From assembly GCA_902594705.1 (NCBI GenBank), contig CACJNI010000003.1, positions 79,410-143,409 on the forward strand: a stretch of DNA of 64,000 nt, read 5' to 3'. Both the position numbers and the translations under genes were made by a program. This document shows positions 40,798 through 51,088 of the stretch, piece by piece (within the stretch, counting starts at the first letter, position 1; the number at the start of each line of letters is the position of its first letter). This DNA comes from an uncultured Pelagibacteraceae bacterium (lineage in GTDB: Bacteria > Pseudomonadota > Alphaproteobacteria > Pelagibacterales > Pelagibacteraceae). A model generated the notes under the pieces. It had not been told where the DNA came from. It saw nothing but the letters and a program-made list of their open reading frames with translations, and did not search any database.

Positions 40798-42129
40798 TTA
40801 TGCTGCCTTCATTTTATCTGTTACTTTGCCAAATAAAGAATTTTGATTACTTTTTTCGATATTAACTCTAATTAATTTGCCAATATGACTTTCATTACCA
40901 TCAAAAATTACTGAATTTAAATATTTATTTCTTCCAAAAAATTTATTTTGGTTTTTAAGTTTATTTTCTACAAGTACTTCTAAAGTTTTGCCTTCTAAAG
41001 ATTTATTCAATTCTATCTGATTACTAAATAATTTTTCTTGAATAGTTATCAGTCTGTTCTTGATCTTATCTTTGTCAGTAATCTCTAATTCTGCAGCCTT
41101 TGTTCCTGGCCTCGGACTAAAAATAAAAGAGAATGAATTTATAAATTTAATTTTATTAACTAAATCGATGGTTTCTTTAAAATCATTCTCTGTTTCTCCA
41201 GGGTATCCAATAATAAAGTCACTAGAAAATTTTATATCAGGATTAATTTTTATTAATTTTTCATAAATATTTAAATAATAATTTACAGTATGCTTTCTGT
41301 TCATAATTTTTAATATTCTGTCAGAACCACTTTGAATTGGTAAATGAACAAAAGGCATTAATTTTTTTGAATTTTTGTAACATTCAATAAGATCATCTGT
41401 CATATCTCTTGGATGAGATGTGGTATATCTAATTCTATTTATTTCGGAATATTTGCTGATTGTGTTTATAAGATCTGACAGTCGATACTCCCTAGATCCA
41501 TCTTTATAAGAATATGCATTTACGTTTTGACCAAGAAAAGTTATTTCTCTAGATCCGTTCTTAATCAATCTCTCAGCTTCATCAATAATGCTTTTGAATG
41601 GTCTAGAATATTCTGGTCCTCTAGTATAAGGAACAACACAGAAGTGACAGAACTTGTCACAACCTTCTTGAATTGTTAAAAAAGATGAAACGTTAGTATT
41701 ATTATTTTTAATATTATCGAAGTACCTGAACTTTGAAACTGAGTCGAATTCAGTTTCTTCAACTTTATTTTCTTCTTCAAAGTTTTTTAAAAGATTATTT
41801 ATTTTTTGATAGGATTGAGGACCTATAACTAAATCTATATATTTCTCTCTATTAAGCATCTCAACATTTTCGGCTTGTGCAACGCAACCTGCAACAACCA
41901 TAATTGGTTTTTTTTTATCTTTGTATAATTTTTTTACCCTCCCAATCTCATGATAAACTTTATCCTTGGCTTTGTCTCGAATATGACAAGTATTTAAAAT
42001 GTAACAATCAGCATCATCTTGATTTTCTGTTTTATTATATCCTATTGCTTTAACAGCATCATATATCCTGTTAGAGTCATATTCATTCATTTGACAACCA
42101 AATGTCTTTATAAAAACCTTTTTATGCAT
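40798..42129 (-). CDS. miaB: tRNA-2-methylthio-N6-dimethylallyladenosine synthase
   Basis: FIKTFGCQMNEYDSNR, IQEGCDKFCHFCVVPYTRG, TRAM domain. Confidence 0.96.
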   Translation of the reverse strand: MHKKVFIKTFGCQMNEYDSNRIYDAVKAIGYNKTENQDDADCYILNTCHIRDKAKDKVYHEIGRVKKLYKDKKKPIMVVAGCVAQAENVEMLNREKYIDLVIGPQSYQKINNLLKNFEEENKVEETEFDSVSKFRYFDNIKNNNTNVSSFLTIQEGCDKFCHFCVVPYTRGPEYSRPFKSIIDEAERLIKNGSREITFLGQNVNAYSYKDGSREYRLSDLINTISKYSEINRIRYTTSHPRDMTDDLIECYKNSKKLMPFVHLPIQSGSDRILKIMNRKHTVNYYLNIYEKLIKINPDIKFSSDFIIGYPGETENDFKETIDLVNKIKFINSFSFIFSPRPGTKAAELEITDKDKIKNRLITIQEKLFSNQIELNKSLEGKTLEVLVENKLKNQNKFFGRNKYLNSVIFDGNESHIGKLIRVNIEKSNQNSLFGKVTDKMKAA

Positions 42130-42132
42130 GAA

Positions 42133-42552
42133 TTATTTTTTTTTGATTCCGTATAATTCTAATTTATGATCAACCAGCTTATAACCATATTTGTCAGCAA
42201 TTTTTTTTTGTAACTCCTCTATGTCTTCATCAACAAATTCTATAATTTCTCCTGTCTTAATATCTATTAAATGATTATGATCATCATTTAATTCATACCT
42301 TGCCTTACCAGACTTAAAATCGTGTTTTGTTAAGATGCCTGCTTCTTCAAAAAGTTTGACTGTCCTATAGACTGTCGCAATACTAATTTTCGAATCTATT
42401 TGAGAAACTCTGTTATATAACTCATCTACATCTGGATGGTCAGATTCTCCGTATGTTTTTTTCGATTCGGATATTACTCTTGCGATTATTCTTCTTTGAT
42501 CAGTGAGCTTAACTCCATTTTTTTGGCATTTTTCTTCAATAGTTTCTAACAT
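42133..42552 (-). CDS. fur: Fur family transcriptional regulator
   Basis: GVKLTDQRRIIARVI, SKISIATVYRTVKLFEEAGIL, DDHNHLIDIKTGEIIEF. Confidence 0.9.
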   Translation of the reverse strand: MLETIEEKCQKNGVKLTDQRRIIARVISESKKTYGESDHPDVDELYNRVSQIDSKISIATVYRTVKLFEEAGILTKHDFKSGKARYELNDDHNHLIDIKTGEIIEFVDEDIEELQKKIADKYGYKLVDHKLELYGIKKK

Positions 42553-42560
42553 AATATATT

Positions 42561-42938
42561 TTAACTCGAGTAATGGGGTTTAATCAAATTAATATTTGTA
42601 AAATTTTTTTTATCAATTTTTACTAATTGATCTAAGCTTTTATCAGTTAAATGTTCGTTAAAAAATCCAAATAAATCAATATTTTTTGCAAAAGCAATAC
42701 CCTTAGCAATTGCTATCGAATTTCTAATGCTTGAAACTTTGCCTGGGCCCTGATTAACAAATATTTGAGTTATTTCATCTAAATTTGAATTATGTTTTTT
42801 TAGGAAATTCAAAATTAATGTCATTATTCTATCAAAATTTTCTCTACTGTTTATATGAGCGTTAGTATAAGATTCTATGTTAGTTATGAGAGTAAATAAA
42901 ATTTTATCGTCTGCAGCATTAATAATTAAAGTATTCAT
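42561..42938 (-). CDS. tsaB: TsaB (YeaZ)-like protein, short
   Basis: NQGPGKVSSIRNSIAIAKGIAFAKNI motif; ATG at 42938 preferred; C-terminal half typical of TsaB missing. Confidence 0.75.
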   Translation of the reverse strand: MNTLIINAADDKILFTLITNIESYTNAHINSRENFDRIMTLILNFLKKHNSNLDEITQIFVNQGPGKVSSIRNSIAIAKGIAFAKNIDLFGFFNEHLTDKSLDQLVKIDKKNFTNINLIKPHYSS

Positions 42939-43938
42939 TTTTTTTAATATTTTTTTAAACGTTAAAGCTGAAGTAGTAAATAAAAAATATTTTAAAGATG
43001 AGCAGGGCATTTTGGCGATTATGTATCACAGATTTGAAGAAAATAAGTATCCATCTACAAATATAAGATTAGATATATTTAAAAAACACATTAATTTAAT
43101 AAAAGATAATAATCTAAATTTTTATAATCCTGGCGAATTTTCAAAAAATTTTAATGATGTAAAGAAACAAAAAAAAATTTTATTAACTGTTGATGATGCA
43201 TTTACTTCGTTTTATGAAAATGCTTGGCCAGTCTTAAAAAAAGAGGAAATTCCATTTATTTTATTTGTATCGACAGAAGCAGTTGGAAACAAAGGTTATA
43301 TGAATTGGACCCAAATAAAAGAGGTAGAAAAAGAGAAATTCGCATACATTGGTAATCATTCACATTCACACGATTATTTAACTAAATTTTCTTTTCAAAA
43401 ATTTGTAGAAGATATTGAGAAATCAATTAGAATTTTTAATGATAAATTAGGCTATAATCCAGGTTTTTTTTCATATCCTTTTGGTGAATATAACTTAGAG
43501 CAGAAAAATTATATTTCAGAAAATTTTGAATTTGCATTTGGCCAGCATTCAGGTGTAATTGATTTAAACAAAGATAGATATGAGCTACCAAGGTTCCCTA
43601 TAAACGAAAAATATGGTGAAATAAAAAGATTTAAAGAGGTAATATCATATCTACCACTTCAGTATAAAATTATTAAACCGGAAAATAAATTTATGGAGGA
43701 TGGAAAAAATCCTCCCAAAATGACAATAGAATTTTTTGAAGATCAAAAAAATTTAGAAAATATTAATTGTTTTTCAAATGAGGGGTCAAATTGGAGAAAA
43801 ACAAAAATTGTTTTAATTGATAATATTTTAAACATTGATTTTGCTGAAAAATTTATTGAAAGAAGAGGAAGAATAAATTGTTCTTTAAAAGATGAAAAAG
43901 GTTGGAGATTTTCAGGTTTCCAATTTGTTCAAAATTAA
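42877..43938 (+). CDS. Polysaccharide deacetylase family protein
   Basis: ILAIMYHRFEENKYPSTN, LLTVDDAFTSFYENAWPVLK, IGNHSHSHDYL; signal peptide ending ...NVKA. Confidence 0.87.
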   Translation: MLVMRVNKILSSAALIIKVFIFFNIFLNVKAEVVNKKYFKDEQGILAIMYHRFEENKYPSTNIRLDIFKKHINLIKDNNLNFYNPGEFSKNFNDVKKQKKILLTVDDAFTSFYENAWPVLKKEEIPFILFVSTEAVGNKGYMNWTQIKEVEKEKFAYIGNHSHSHDYLTKFSFQKFVEDIEKSIRIFNDKLGYNPGFFSYPFGEYNLEQKNYISENFEFAFGQHSGVIDLNKDRYELPRFPINEKYGEIKRFKEVISYLPLQYKIIKPENKFMEDGKNPPKMTIEFFEDQKNLENINCFSNEGSNWRKTKIVLIDNILNIDFAEKFIERRGRINCSLKDEKGWRFSGFQFVQN

Positions 43939-45026
43939 ATTAATTTTTTAGTCTTATTGCTTGTAGGCATCACGTTTACATCATCAAAATCAGTTAAAGA
44001 ATTTTGATTTATAATTTTTTTTAATACATCGATATATTGTTTTCCTGTCTCAGCATATTTATCCAGATAATTTACTAACTTTAAACTATCTAATTTTTCA
44101 TCATTGTCTCTTTGAATTGCTCTTTCTTTTCTAAATTCAATATAACTACTGTGAGTATTTAAATTTCTCTGATATGCTCTAACAGATGCTTTAAGCACTG
44201 CAAATTTTGCAACTTTATGTTTTGCATCTTTATCTACACCTGCGGGTCTAATGCCCTCTCCACTCCATGTCCATTGTCCAAATAATGCATTACCTTCTTG
44301 AGCAAATCTTGATGTTCCCCATCCAGTTTCTTTAGCAGCTTGAGCAATTGCTAAAGAGACAGGTATTTCATCCATTCTAACTTTCAAAGAATAAAAATCT
44401 CCATCTTTTAAACCATATTGTTTAAATTTTTCTTTTAACCAATTCTTTTCTTTTTGCGTGTTGATATTCTTTGCCAATATTCTAAATAATTCTTTCCTAT
44501 CAAGTCGAATTTTAGCATTTTCTTCTACAATTAATGGTAAAACTATTTGAATAAACAGTCTCTTTCTCTTTTTTGAACTCTCAATACTTTTAATCTCTTT
44601 TGGAAGATGGTCAATTTTATTACCTATGTTTACTAACTTAGTCTCTCTAACCCTTTCAAGATTATAATTTGTATCTTTAAACAATTGCTCAATTGTCCTT
44701 GCATCAAATCTTATTGAATTCTGTCCCTCGTCATCTGTATTGAAAAAATCAATATCAGCAAAAATATTTTTTAGGCTCAGTTTATTTGTTTTTGTTTCTC
44801 TCTCTCCATCAAGAATTTTTTTTTTTTTGTTTAGTTCTTGGTCAAAATTTATACCAGCATTTGAGATTACAGATTTTTTGAAATTTAAATGTTTATCAAA
44901 AAAAATACTTACAGTTGGCAAAACAAAGAATGAGAATATTACAAAAATACTAATTGCAGAAAATCTAAATAGATTATTTGTCTTTTGCTTTAATTTAAAA
45001 CTTTTATTTTTTGTCTGTCTAACCAT
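43935..45026 (-). CDS. Bax-like glucosaminidase domain protein
   Basis: IPVSLAIAQAAKETGWGTSRFAQEGNALFGQWTWSGEGIRP. Confidence 0.85.
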   Translation of the reverse strand: MVRQTKNKSFKLKQKTNNLFRFSAISIFVIFSFFVLPTVSIFFDKHLNFKKSVISNAGINFDQELNKKKKILDGERETKTNKLSLKNIFADIDFFNTDDEGQNSIRFDARTIEQLFKDTNYNLERVRETKLVNIGNKIDHLPKEIKSIESSKKRKRLFIQIVLPLIVEENAKIRLDRKELFRILAKNINTQKEKNWLKEKFKQYGLKDGDFYSLKVRMDEIPVSLAIAQAAKETGWGTSRFAQEGNALFGQWTWSGEGIRPAGVDKDAKHKVAKFAVLKASVRAYQRNLNTHSSYIEFRKERAIQRDNDEKLDSLKLVNYLDKYAETGKQYIDVLKKIINQNSLTDFDDVNVMPTSNKTKKLI

Positions 45027-45054
45027 TAATTTCAATATAATTATTATTAGTTAA

Positions 45055-45597
45055 TTATACAGCTAAAACTTCTTTAACTTCAGGAATGTAATGACAAAGT
45101 AAGTTTTCTACACCTTTTTTTAGAGTGAGAGTTGAAGATGGACAGCCTGAACAACTGCCTTTTAACAAAACTTTAACTTTTCCATCCTTGAATTCTTGGA
45201 ACTTTATATCTCCTCCATCTCTAGCAACAGCAGGTCTAATTTTGGAATCTAGAATGCTTATTATTTTTTTTTCTATCTCCGAATAATTTTTGTCTTGCTC
45301 TTCTTCATTTGTTTTATCTATAATGCAAGTATTACCATTTGCATAATGCTCATTAACATAAGATATAACAATATGCTGAATATCTTCCCATTTTTTTTTC
45401 TCTTCTTTATTTATTGAAAAAAAATCTTCACCTAAAAATATTCCAGTTACTCCATCTATTTGTAATAAGTTCTTTATCAATAAATTATTTGTATCTTCTT
45501 GATTTAAAATCTCTAAAGGACCATTATTAGATACCTTTCTTCCTGGTAGAAATTTTAATGAATTTGGATTTGGTGTATTTTCAGTTTGTATAAACAT
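45055..45597 (-). CDS. NifU/NfuA family Fe-S scaffold protein
   Basis: MFIQTENTPNPNSLKFLPGR; RPAVARDGGDIKFQEFKDGKVKVLLKGSCSGCPSSTLTLKKGVENLL. Confidence 0.94.
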   Translation of the reverse strand: MFIQTENTPNPNSLKFLPGRKVSNNGPLEILNQEDTNNLLIKNLLQIDGVTGIFLGEDFFSINKEEKKKWEDIQHIVISYVNEHYANGNTCIIDKTNEEEQDKNYSEIEKKIISILDSKIRPAVARDGGDIKFQEFKDGKVKVLLKGSCSGCPSSTLTLKKGVENLLCHYIPEVKEVLAV

Positions 45598-45634
45598 GAG
45601 TTTTATATAATGTTTATTTCAAAATATTAAATGA

Positions 45635-46636
45635 TTAAAAACCGACTATTTCTTTTATCTTTTTAACTTTTTTAGATGAAATATCCTCTGCTTTTGCTGC
45701 ACCATCTTCTAAAATTTGATCTATATAATTTTTGTCTAACAGCAATTTTTGTATTTCTTTTGATATAGGCGATAGTTTAGTCACAATTATTTCAGATAGT
45801 TTATTTTTTAGATCGGAAAAATTTTTTCCTTCAAATTCATTTAATGTATCAGTAATATTTTGATTTCTTAAGCTAGAGTAAATGCCCATCAAATTTTCTG
45901 CTTCAGGTCTTCCCTTAAATCCAGTTTCATTTCCAGGTAAAGTATCATTATCTGTTTTTGCTTTTTTTATTTTGTTAATAATTTGGTCATCGGTATCTGT
46001 TAAATTAATCCTGCTTCCTTCAGAAGTATCTGACTTGCTCATTTTTTTTGTGCCATCTTTCAAACTCATTATTCTTGAAAAATTTTTTTGTATCAGGGGC
46101 TCAGGAGGTCTTAAAAAATTCGGACATTTATATTCATTATTAAATTTTTGAGCTATATCTCTGCAGAGTTCTAGATGCTGTTTTTGATCATTTCCAACTG
46201 GTACATGAGTAGCATCATATAATAGAATATCAGATGCCATTAGAATTGGATAAATATATAAACCAACACTAGCTTTTTCCTTGTCTTTTCCAGCTTTCTC
46301 TTTGAATTGTGTCATTCTATTTAGCCAGCCCATTCTAGCAATACATCCCAAAATCCACGAACCCTCGGAATGTGCGGGAACTAAAGATTGATTGAATATT
46401 ATACTATTTTTTGGATCAATACCGCTTGCGATAAATGCTGCTGCTGTCTCTCTAATATTATTTTTTAACTCTGTTGGATCTTGCATTACTGTAATGGCAT
46501 GAAGATCAACAACGCAAAAAATACAGCTATTATCTTTATTATTTTGTAAATCTACAAAATTTTTTATTGCACCTATATAGTTGCCAAGATGTAAATTTCC
46601 TGTTGGTTGAACTCCTGAGAAAATTTTTTTAGACAT
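45635..46636 (-). CDS. trpS: Tryptophanyl-tRNA synthetase
   Basis: [34 protein letters not shown]. Confidence 0.96.
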   Translation of the reverse strand: MSKKIFSGVQPTGNLHLGNYIGAIKNFVDLQNNKDNSCIFCVVDLHAITVMQDPTELKNNIRETAAAFIASGIDPKNSIIFNQSLVPAHSEGSWILGCIARMGWLNRMTQFKEKAGKDKEKASVGLYIYPILMASDILLYDATHVPVGNDQKQHLELCRDIAQKFNNEYKCPNFLRPPEPLIQKNFSRIMSLKDGTKKMSKSDTSEGSRINLTDTDDQIINKIKKAKTDNDTLPGNETGFKGRPEAENLMGIYSSLRNQNITDTLNEFEGKNFSDLKNKLSEIIVTKLSPISKEIQKLLLDKNYIDQILEDGAAKAEDISSKKVKKIKEIVGF

Positions 46637-46639
46637 AAT

Positions 46640-48166
46640 TTAATAGTTTAATTTAATATCAGATATTTTAAAGGCCTTAATGAGTATTGAAATTAGCAAA
46701 TAAGAAGCAAAAGTTAAAAGAACTAATAATATAATTGCTAAAAATTTATAACTGTTTGTAAATATAAAATAATTACTAAAATAATTTATTAAAATTTTAA
46801 AAAATCCCAAACAAATTAAATTTACAATAAATATTTTTAATAGCTGTATGAAAAATGTATCGTTGAAATTAAAGTAATTTTTATTCAGGACAAATACCAT
46901 CAGTAAGAATCCATTCAACCAAGAGGAAATACTTGTTGCTATAGGAATTATAATAAACCCAAATTTACTAAATAAAGATAAACTAATAACAATATTTAAA
47001 ATTACAGAGATCAATGAAAAATAAAAAGGTGTTTTAGTATCATTTCTTGCAAATATAAAACTTGAAAATATTTTTATCATTGAGAACGCGGGTAGACCTA
47101 ATGCAAAATAAAATAATGCACGAGCTGAATTTTTAACACTTTCTTCGTTAAAAGACCCATATCCAAAAAGTGCAGAAACAATTTCTTCGGAGGCGAAAAT
47201 TAATGCAAGTGTAGCAGGAAGACTTAAAAATAAACTCAACTCTAAAGACTTATTTTGTAAAATTTCCAATTTTATTTTGTTTTTACTCTTAACATATCTA
47301 CTTAAGTTGGGCAGAATAATTATACCAATTACAATCCCTGCTATGGCTAAGTTAATCTGATAGATTCTGTCTGCATAATACAAATATGAAACTGCACTTG
47401 CTTGAAATGAGGCAATGATAGTCCCAACTAATATATTTATTTGTGTAACCCCAGATGAAAATATACTTGGTAAAAGTTTCCTAAAAAAAAATTTTATTTT
47501 GTTATTTATTTGGAAATTAAAGTTGAGATCAGGATAAAAATATTTTCTAGTGAAAATAATTAAAAATATAAATTGTATAATTCCAGCAAATGTTACAGCA
47601 TAACTTAGATAGTAAACTAAATCTGTATCATTTTTTATAATAAGGAAACATATTATTAATATTATATTTAAAAAAAGAGGAGCAGCGGCAGCGGCTGCAA
47701 ATTTGTTATGTGAATTTAAAATTGCTGAAAAAAAAGATGCTATACTTATGAAAAATAAAAATGGAAAAGTAATTCTGGTTAAATCAACAGCTAATTTGAA
47801 CTTTTCATCTAAATCTGAGAAGCCAGGTGCGATCAGTTTTATGAAGCTTGGCATGAAAATCTCGACTATTATTGTTAAACTTAAAAGTGCTAAGACCAAT
47901 AAATTAAATACTGAGTTTGCAAATTTCTGAGCTTTTTTTTTACTAGAGAAAAGTTCTGATGTATAAGATGGAACAAATGCTGCATTAAAAGTACCTTCCG
48001 CGAATAATCTTCTAAAGGTATTTGGTATTCTAAATGCTACGAAGAATGCATCAGCAGTTGGCCCAGAACCAAGATAAATAGCTATAAAGAAGTCTCTAAT
48101 GTATCCTAGAATTCTGCTTAGAATAACGAACAGACTAAATGTGCCTGTTGACTTAATTAAATTCAT
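46640..48166 (-). CDS. murJ: Lipid II flippase MurJ (MviN)
   Basis: GTFSLFVILSRILGYIRDFFIAIYLGSGPTADAFFVAFRIPNTFRRLFAEGTFNAAFVP. Confidence 0.96.
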   Translation of the reverse strand: MNLIKSTGTFSLFVILSRILGYIRDFFIAIYLGSGPTADAFFVAFRIPNTFRRLFAEGTFNAAFVPSYTSELFSSKKKAQKFANSVFNLLVLALLSLTIIVEIFMPSFIKLIAPGFSDLDEKFKLAVDLTRITFPFLFFISIASFFSAILNSHNKFAAAAAAPLFLNIILIICFLIIKNDTDLVYYLSYAVTFAGIIQFIFLIIFTRKYFYPDLNFNFQINNKIKFFFRKLLPSIFSSGVTQINILVGTIIASFQASAVSYLYYADRIYQINLAIAGIVIGIIILPNLSRYVKSKNKIKLEILQNKSLELSLFLSLPATLALIFASEEIVSALFGYGSFNEESVKNSARALFYFALGLPAFSMIKIFSSFIFARNDTKTPFYFSLISVILNIVISLSLFSKFGFIIIPIATSISSWLNGFLLMVFVLNKNYFNFNDTFFIQLLKIFIVNLICLGFFKILINYFSNYFIFTNSYKFLAIILLVLLTFASYLLISILIKAFKISDIKLNY

Positions 48167-48209
48167 AAATCATATTAGTAGCTTAATCCTTTTGTATATC
48201 TAACAAATA

Positions 48210-50498
48210 ATGAAAAAAAACAAAATTGAACATTATTCTGATAAAGAGGCTCTAGATTTTCATACTAATGATAAATCTGGCAAAATAGAGATTGTTTCAT
48301 CAAAGCCAGTAACTACAAAAAGAGACTTAGCCCTGGCTTATTCTCCTGGTGTTGCAGCTCCTGTAAAAGCAATAGCAGAAAATCCTGAGTTAGCATATGA
48401 ATATACTACTAAAGGGAACCTAGTTGCAGTAATTAGTAATGGATCAGCAATATTAGGGCTAGGAAATTTGGGTGCGATAGCATCAAAACCAGTGATGGAA
48501 GGAAAAGCAGTTCTATTTAAAAGATTTGCAGATATTGATTCGATAGATTTAGAAATAGACACAGAAGATACTAAAGAAATAATAAATTCAATAAAGCATA
48601 TCGCAAAAAGTTTTGGTGGTATAAATCTCGAAGACATTGCAGCTCCAAACTGTTTCATAATTGAAGAAGAATTAAAAAAAATTCTAGATATTCCTGTGTT
48701 TCATGATGATCAACATGGGACTGCGATCATAACAACAGCTGCATTAATTAACGCTGTGGATATTGCAAAAAAGGACTTAAAAAAAATTAAAATTGTTATT
48801 AATGGTGCAGGTGCTGCAGCTATGGCATGTGCAAAATTATTTAGAAGCACAGGTATCCCAAAAAGTAATATCAAAATGTTGGATACAAAAGGCGTAATAA
48901 ATAAAAAGAGAAAAGATATTAACAGTTGGAAGAAAGAATTTGCAGTAGAAACAAATGATAAAAGTTTGGATGATGCGATGAAAAATGCAGATGTATTTTT
49001 GGGCTTATCTGCAGCAGGTGTTGTAAAAAAAAGTATGGTTAAAAAAATGGCAAAAAATCCAATTATATTTGCTTGCGCAAATCCAGATCCTGAAATTAAA
49101 CCAGAAGACATAGAAGAAGTGAGAAATGATGCAATTATAGCAACGGGTAGATCAGATTATCCAAATCAAGTAAATAATTTAATTGGGTTTCCTTACATTT
49201 TTAGGGGAGCTTTAGATGTTAGAGCAAAAACTATTAATCAAGAAATGAAAGTAGCGGCAGCTAATGCTATTGCCTCACTTGCAAGGGAATTTGTTCCTGA
49301 TGAGGTTGCGGCCGCAATGGGTGGTGAAAGACCTAATTATGGAAAAGAGTATATCATTCCATCTACTTTTGACCCACGGTTAATAAGTGTAATACCAGTA
49401 GCAGTAGCAAAAGCTGCTATAAAATCTGGTGTTGCTAGAAAAAAAATAGAAAATTTTGATCAATATTCTGAACAACTAAAACAAAGGCTTGATCCATCAG
49501 TAACAATTATGCAAGGCATAAATAACCAAATTAAAAAAACAAACAAAAAAGTTGTCTTCGCAGATGGTGAAGATGAAAATACTTTGAAGGCAGCAATAGC
49601 ATTTAAAAATAGTGGATTAGGTACACCTATATTAGTTGCTAAAGAAAAAGTGGTTAAAGAAAAACTGAGAGAGATTGGTTACGGAGAAAACTTTGATATT
49701 GAAATTGTAAATTCTACTTTGAGCGACAAACGAAAAAAATATGTGAATTACTTATTTAAAAAACTTCAAAGAACAGAGGGATTGCTTGAAAGAGATTGTG
49801 ATAAAATGGTTAGGAATGACAGAGTTATATGGGGTTCTTGCATGGTTGCATGTGGTGATGCTGATGCAATGGTAACTGGAAATTCAAGAAGATATGGACA
49901 ATCTCTCGATAAAGTTAAAAAAGTCATAGATGCTAGACCGGGAGAAATTATGTTTGGATTGAACATGATTGTAAATAAGGGTAAAACAGTTTTTATTGCA
50001 GATACTAGTGTTCATGAATATCCAACATCTGAACAACTTTCTGAAATAGCTATTTCTGCATCTAGGGTAGCAAAATTATTCGGTTTCGAACCAAAAGTCG
50101 CTTTTCTTTCACACTCAACCTTTGGCCAACCAATTACAGCTAGAACTAAACATATAAGAGATGCAGTAGAAATATTAAAAAGTAAAAAGGTTAATTTTAA
50201 GTTTGATGGAGATATGCAACCTGATGTAGCTTTAAGTGACGAATATAAAGACCTTTATCCATTCTCTGAGATTGTTGGTAATGCAAATATACTGATTATG
50301 CCTGGACAACATAGCGCTGCCATAACTTATAAAATAATGAAAACATTAGGTGGCGCTAAAGTTATTGGACCACTATTAATCGGTTTAGGTCAGGCAATTG
50401 AAATTGCACCCTTAAGATCATCGACATCTGACATATTAAATTTAGCATCTGTTGCAGCATATTCGGCAGGTGTAATCAACTATAAAAAACCAAATTAA
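48210..50498 (+). CDS. maeB: NADP-dependent malic enzyme with C-terminal phosphotransacetylase-like domain
   Basis: LALAYSPGVAAPVKAIAENP, PVFHDDQHGTAIITTAALINA, C-terminal PTA-like region. Confidence 0.95.
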   Translation: MKKNKIEHYSDKEALDFHTNDKSGKIEIVSSKPVTTKRDLALAYSPGVAAPVKAIAENPELAYEYTTKGNLVAVISNGSAILGLGNLGAIASKPVMEGKAVLFKRFADIDSIDLEIDTEDTKEIINSIKHIAKSFGGINLEDIAAPNCFIIEEELKKILDIPVFHDDQHGTAIITTAALINAVDIAKKDLKKIKIVINGAGAAAMACAKLFRSTGIPKSNIKMLDTKGVINKKRKDINSWKKEFAVETNDKSLDDAMKNADVFLGLSAAGVVKKSMVKKMAKNPIIFACANPDPEIKPEDIEEVRNDAIIATGRSDYPNQVNNLIGFPYIFRGALDVRAKTINQEMKVAAANAIASLAREFVPDEVAAAMGGERPNYGKEYIIPSTFDPRLISVIPVAVAKAAIKSGVARKKIENFDQYSEQLKQRLDPSVTIMQGINNQIKKTNKKVVFADGEDENTLKAAIAFKNSGLGTPILVAKEKVVKEKLREIGYGENFDIEIVNSTLSDKRKKYVNYLFKKLQRTEGLLERDCDKMVRNDRVIWGSCMVACGDADAMVTGNSRRYGQSLDKVKKVIDARPGEIMFGLNMIVNKGKTVFIADTSVHEYPTSEQLSEIAISASRVAKLFGFEPKVAFLSHSTFGQPITARTKHIRDAVEILKSKKVNFKFDGDMQPDVALSDEYKDLYPFSEIVGNANILIMPGQHSAAITYKIMKTLGGAKVIGPLLIGLGQAIEIAPLRSSTSDILNLASVAAYSAGVINYKKPN

Positions 50499-51088
50499 TT
50501 TTTTACTACTCTAAGGTCTTCTACTAAAAAAATACTCGTAACAACATCTTCCACATCTAGAACTTGCTTAGCTTCGTTTATAACTTCAGCTCTTTCTTCC
50601 TCATTTTGGGATATCCCATAAATATAAATAATTTTTTTATAAGTATCGATATCATAGTTTGAAGACTTAATTTTTTTATTTGTTATGAGAGCAGTTCTTA
50701 ATTGAGAAGTTATCAGTACATCCTTTGCGGTTTGTTTGAAGTTAAACTCTTCTTTAATTTTTAAATCATTTTTAACTGATCTTGCTCCTTTTATTTCCCA
50801 GCCTAATTTTGTTATTTTTAGTTTTTCTTCTACAGTGTCCACTTTACCTGTTATAAATATTCTTCCATCTAAAACTTTGGTTTTTACATTTAGTAAATAA
50901 CCTTTATCCATTAATATCAATTTTGCTCTTAAATTTTTTTGCATTAATGAGTCATCTATTTGTGTTCCAATAGTTCTTGGATCCATTGCAATCGAAACAC
51001 CTGTGCCTAAAACACCAGTTGAAGAATAACCAACACATCCGGAAATTGAAATAAGGATTATAATTAATAATAGGTTTCTAAATTTCAT
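50495..51088 (-). CDS. BON-domain lipoprotein, DolP/YraP-like
   Basis: Lipobox ISGC; AMDPRTIGTQIDDSLMQKNLRAKL resembles DolP; next to rsmI. Confidence 0.8.
   Translation of the reverse strand: MKFRNLLLIIILISISGCVGYSSTGVLGTGVSIAMDPRTIGTQIDDSLMQKNLRAKLILMDKGYLLNVKTKVLDGRIFITGKVDTVEEKLKITKLGWEIKGARSVKNDLKIKEEFNFKQTAKDVLITSQLRTALITNKKIKSSNYDIDTYKKIIYIYGISQNEEERAEVINEAKQVLDVEDVVTSIFLVEDLRVVKN

Noticed and set aside
48338-49111. Minus-strand ORFs inside maeB
   Set aside because: Antisense artefacts of codon bias in a conserved gene
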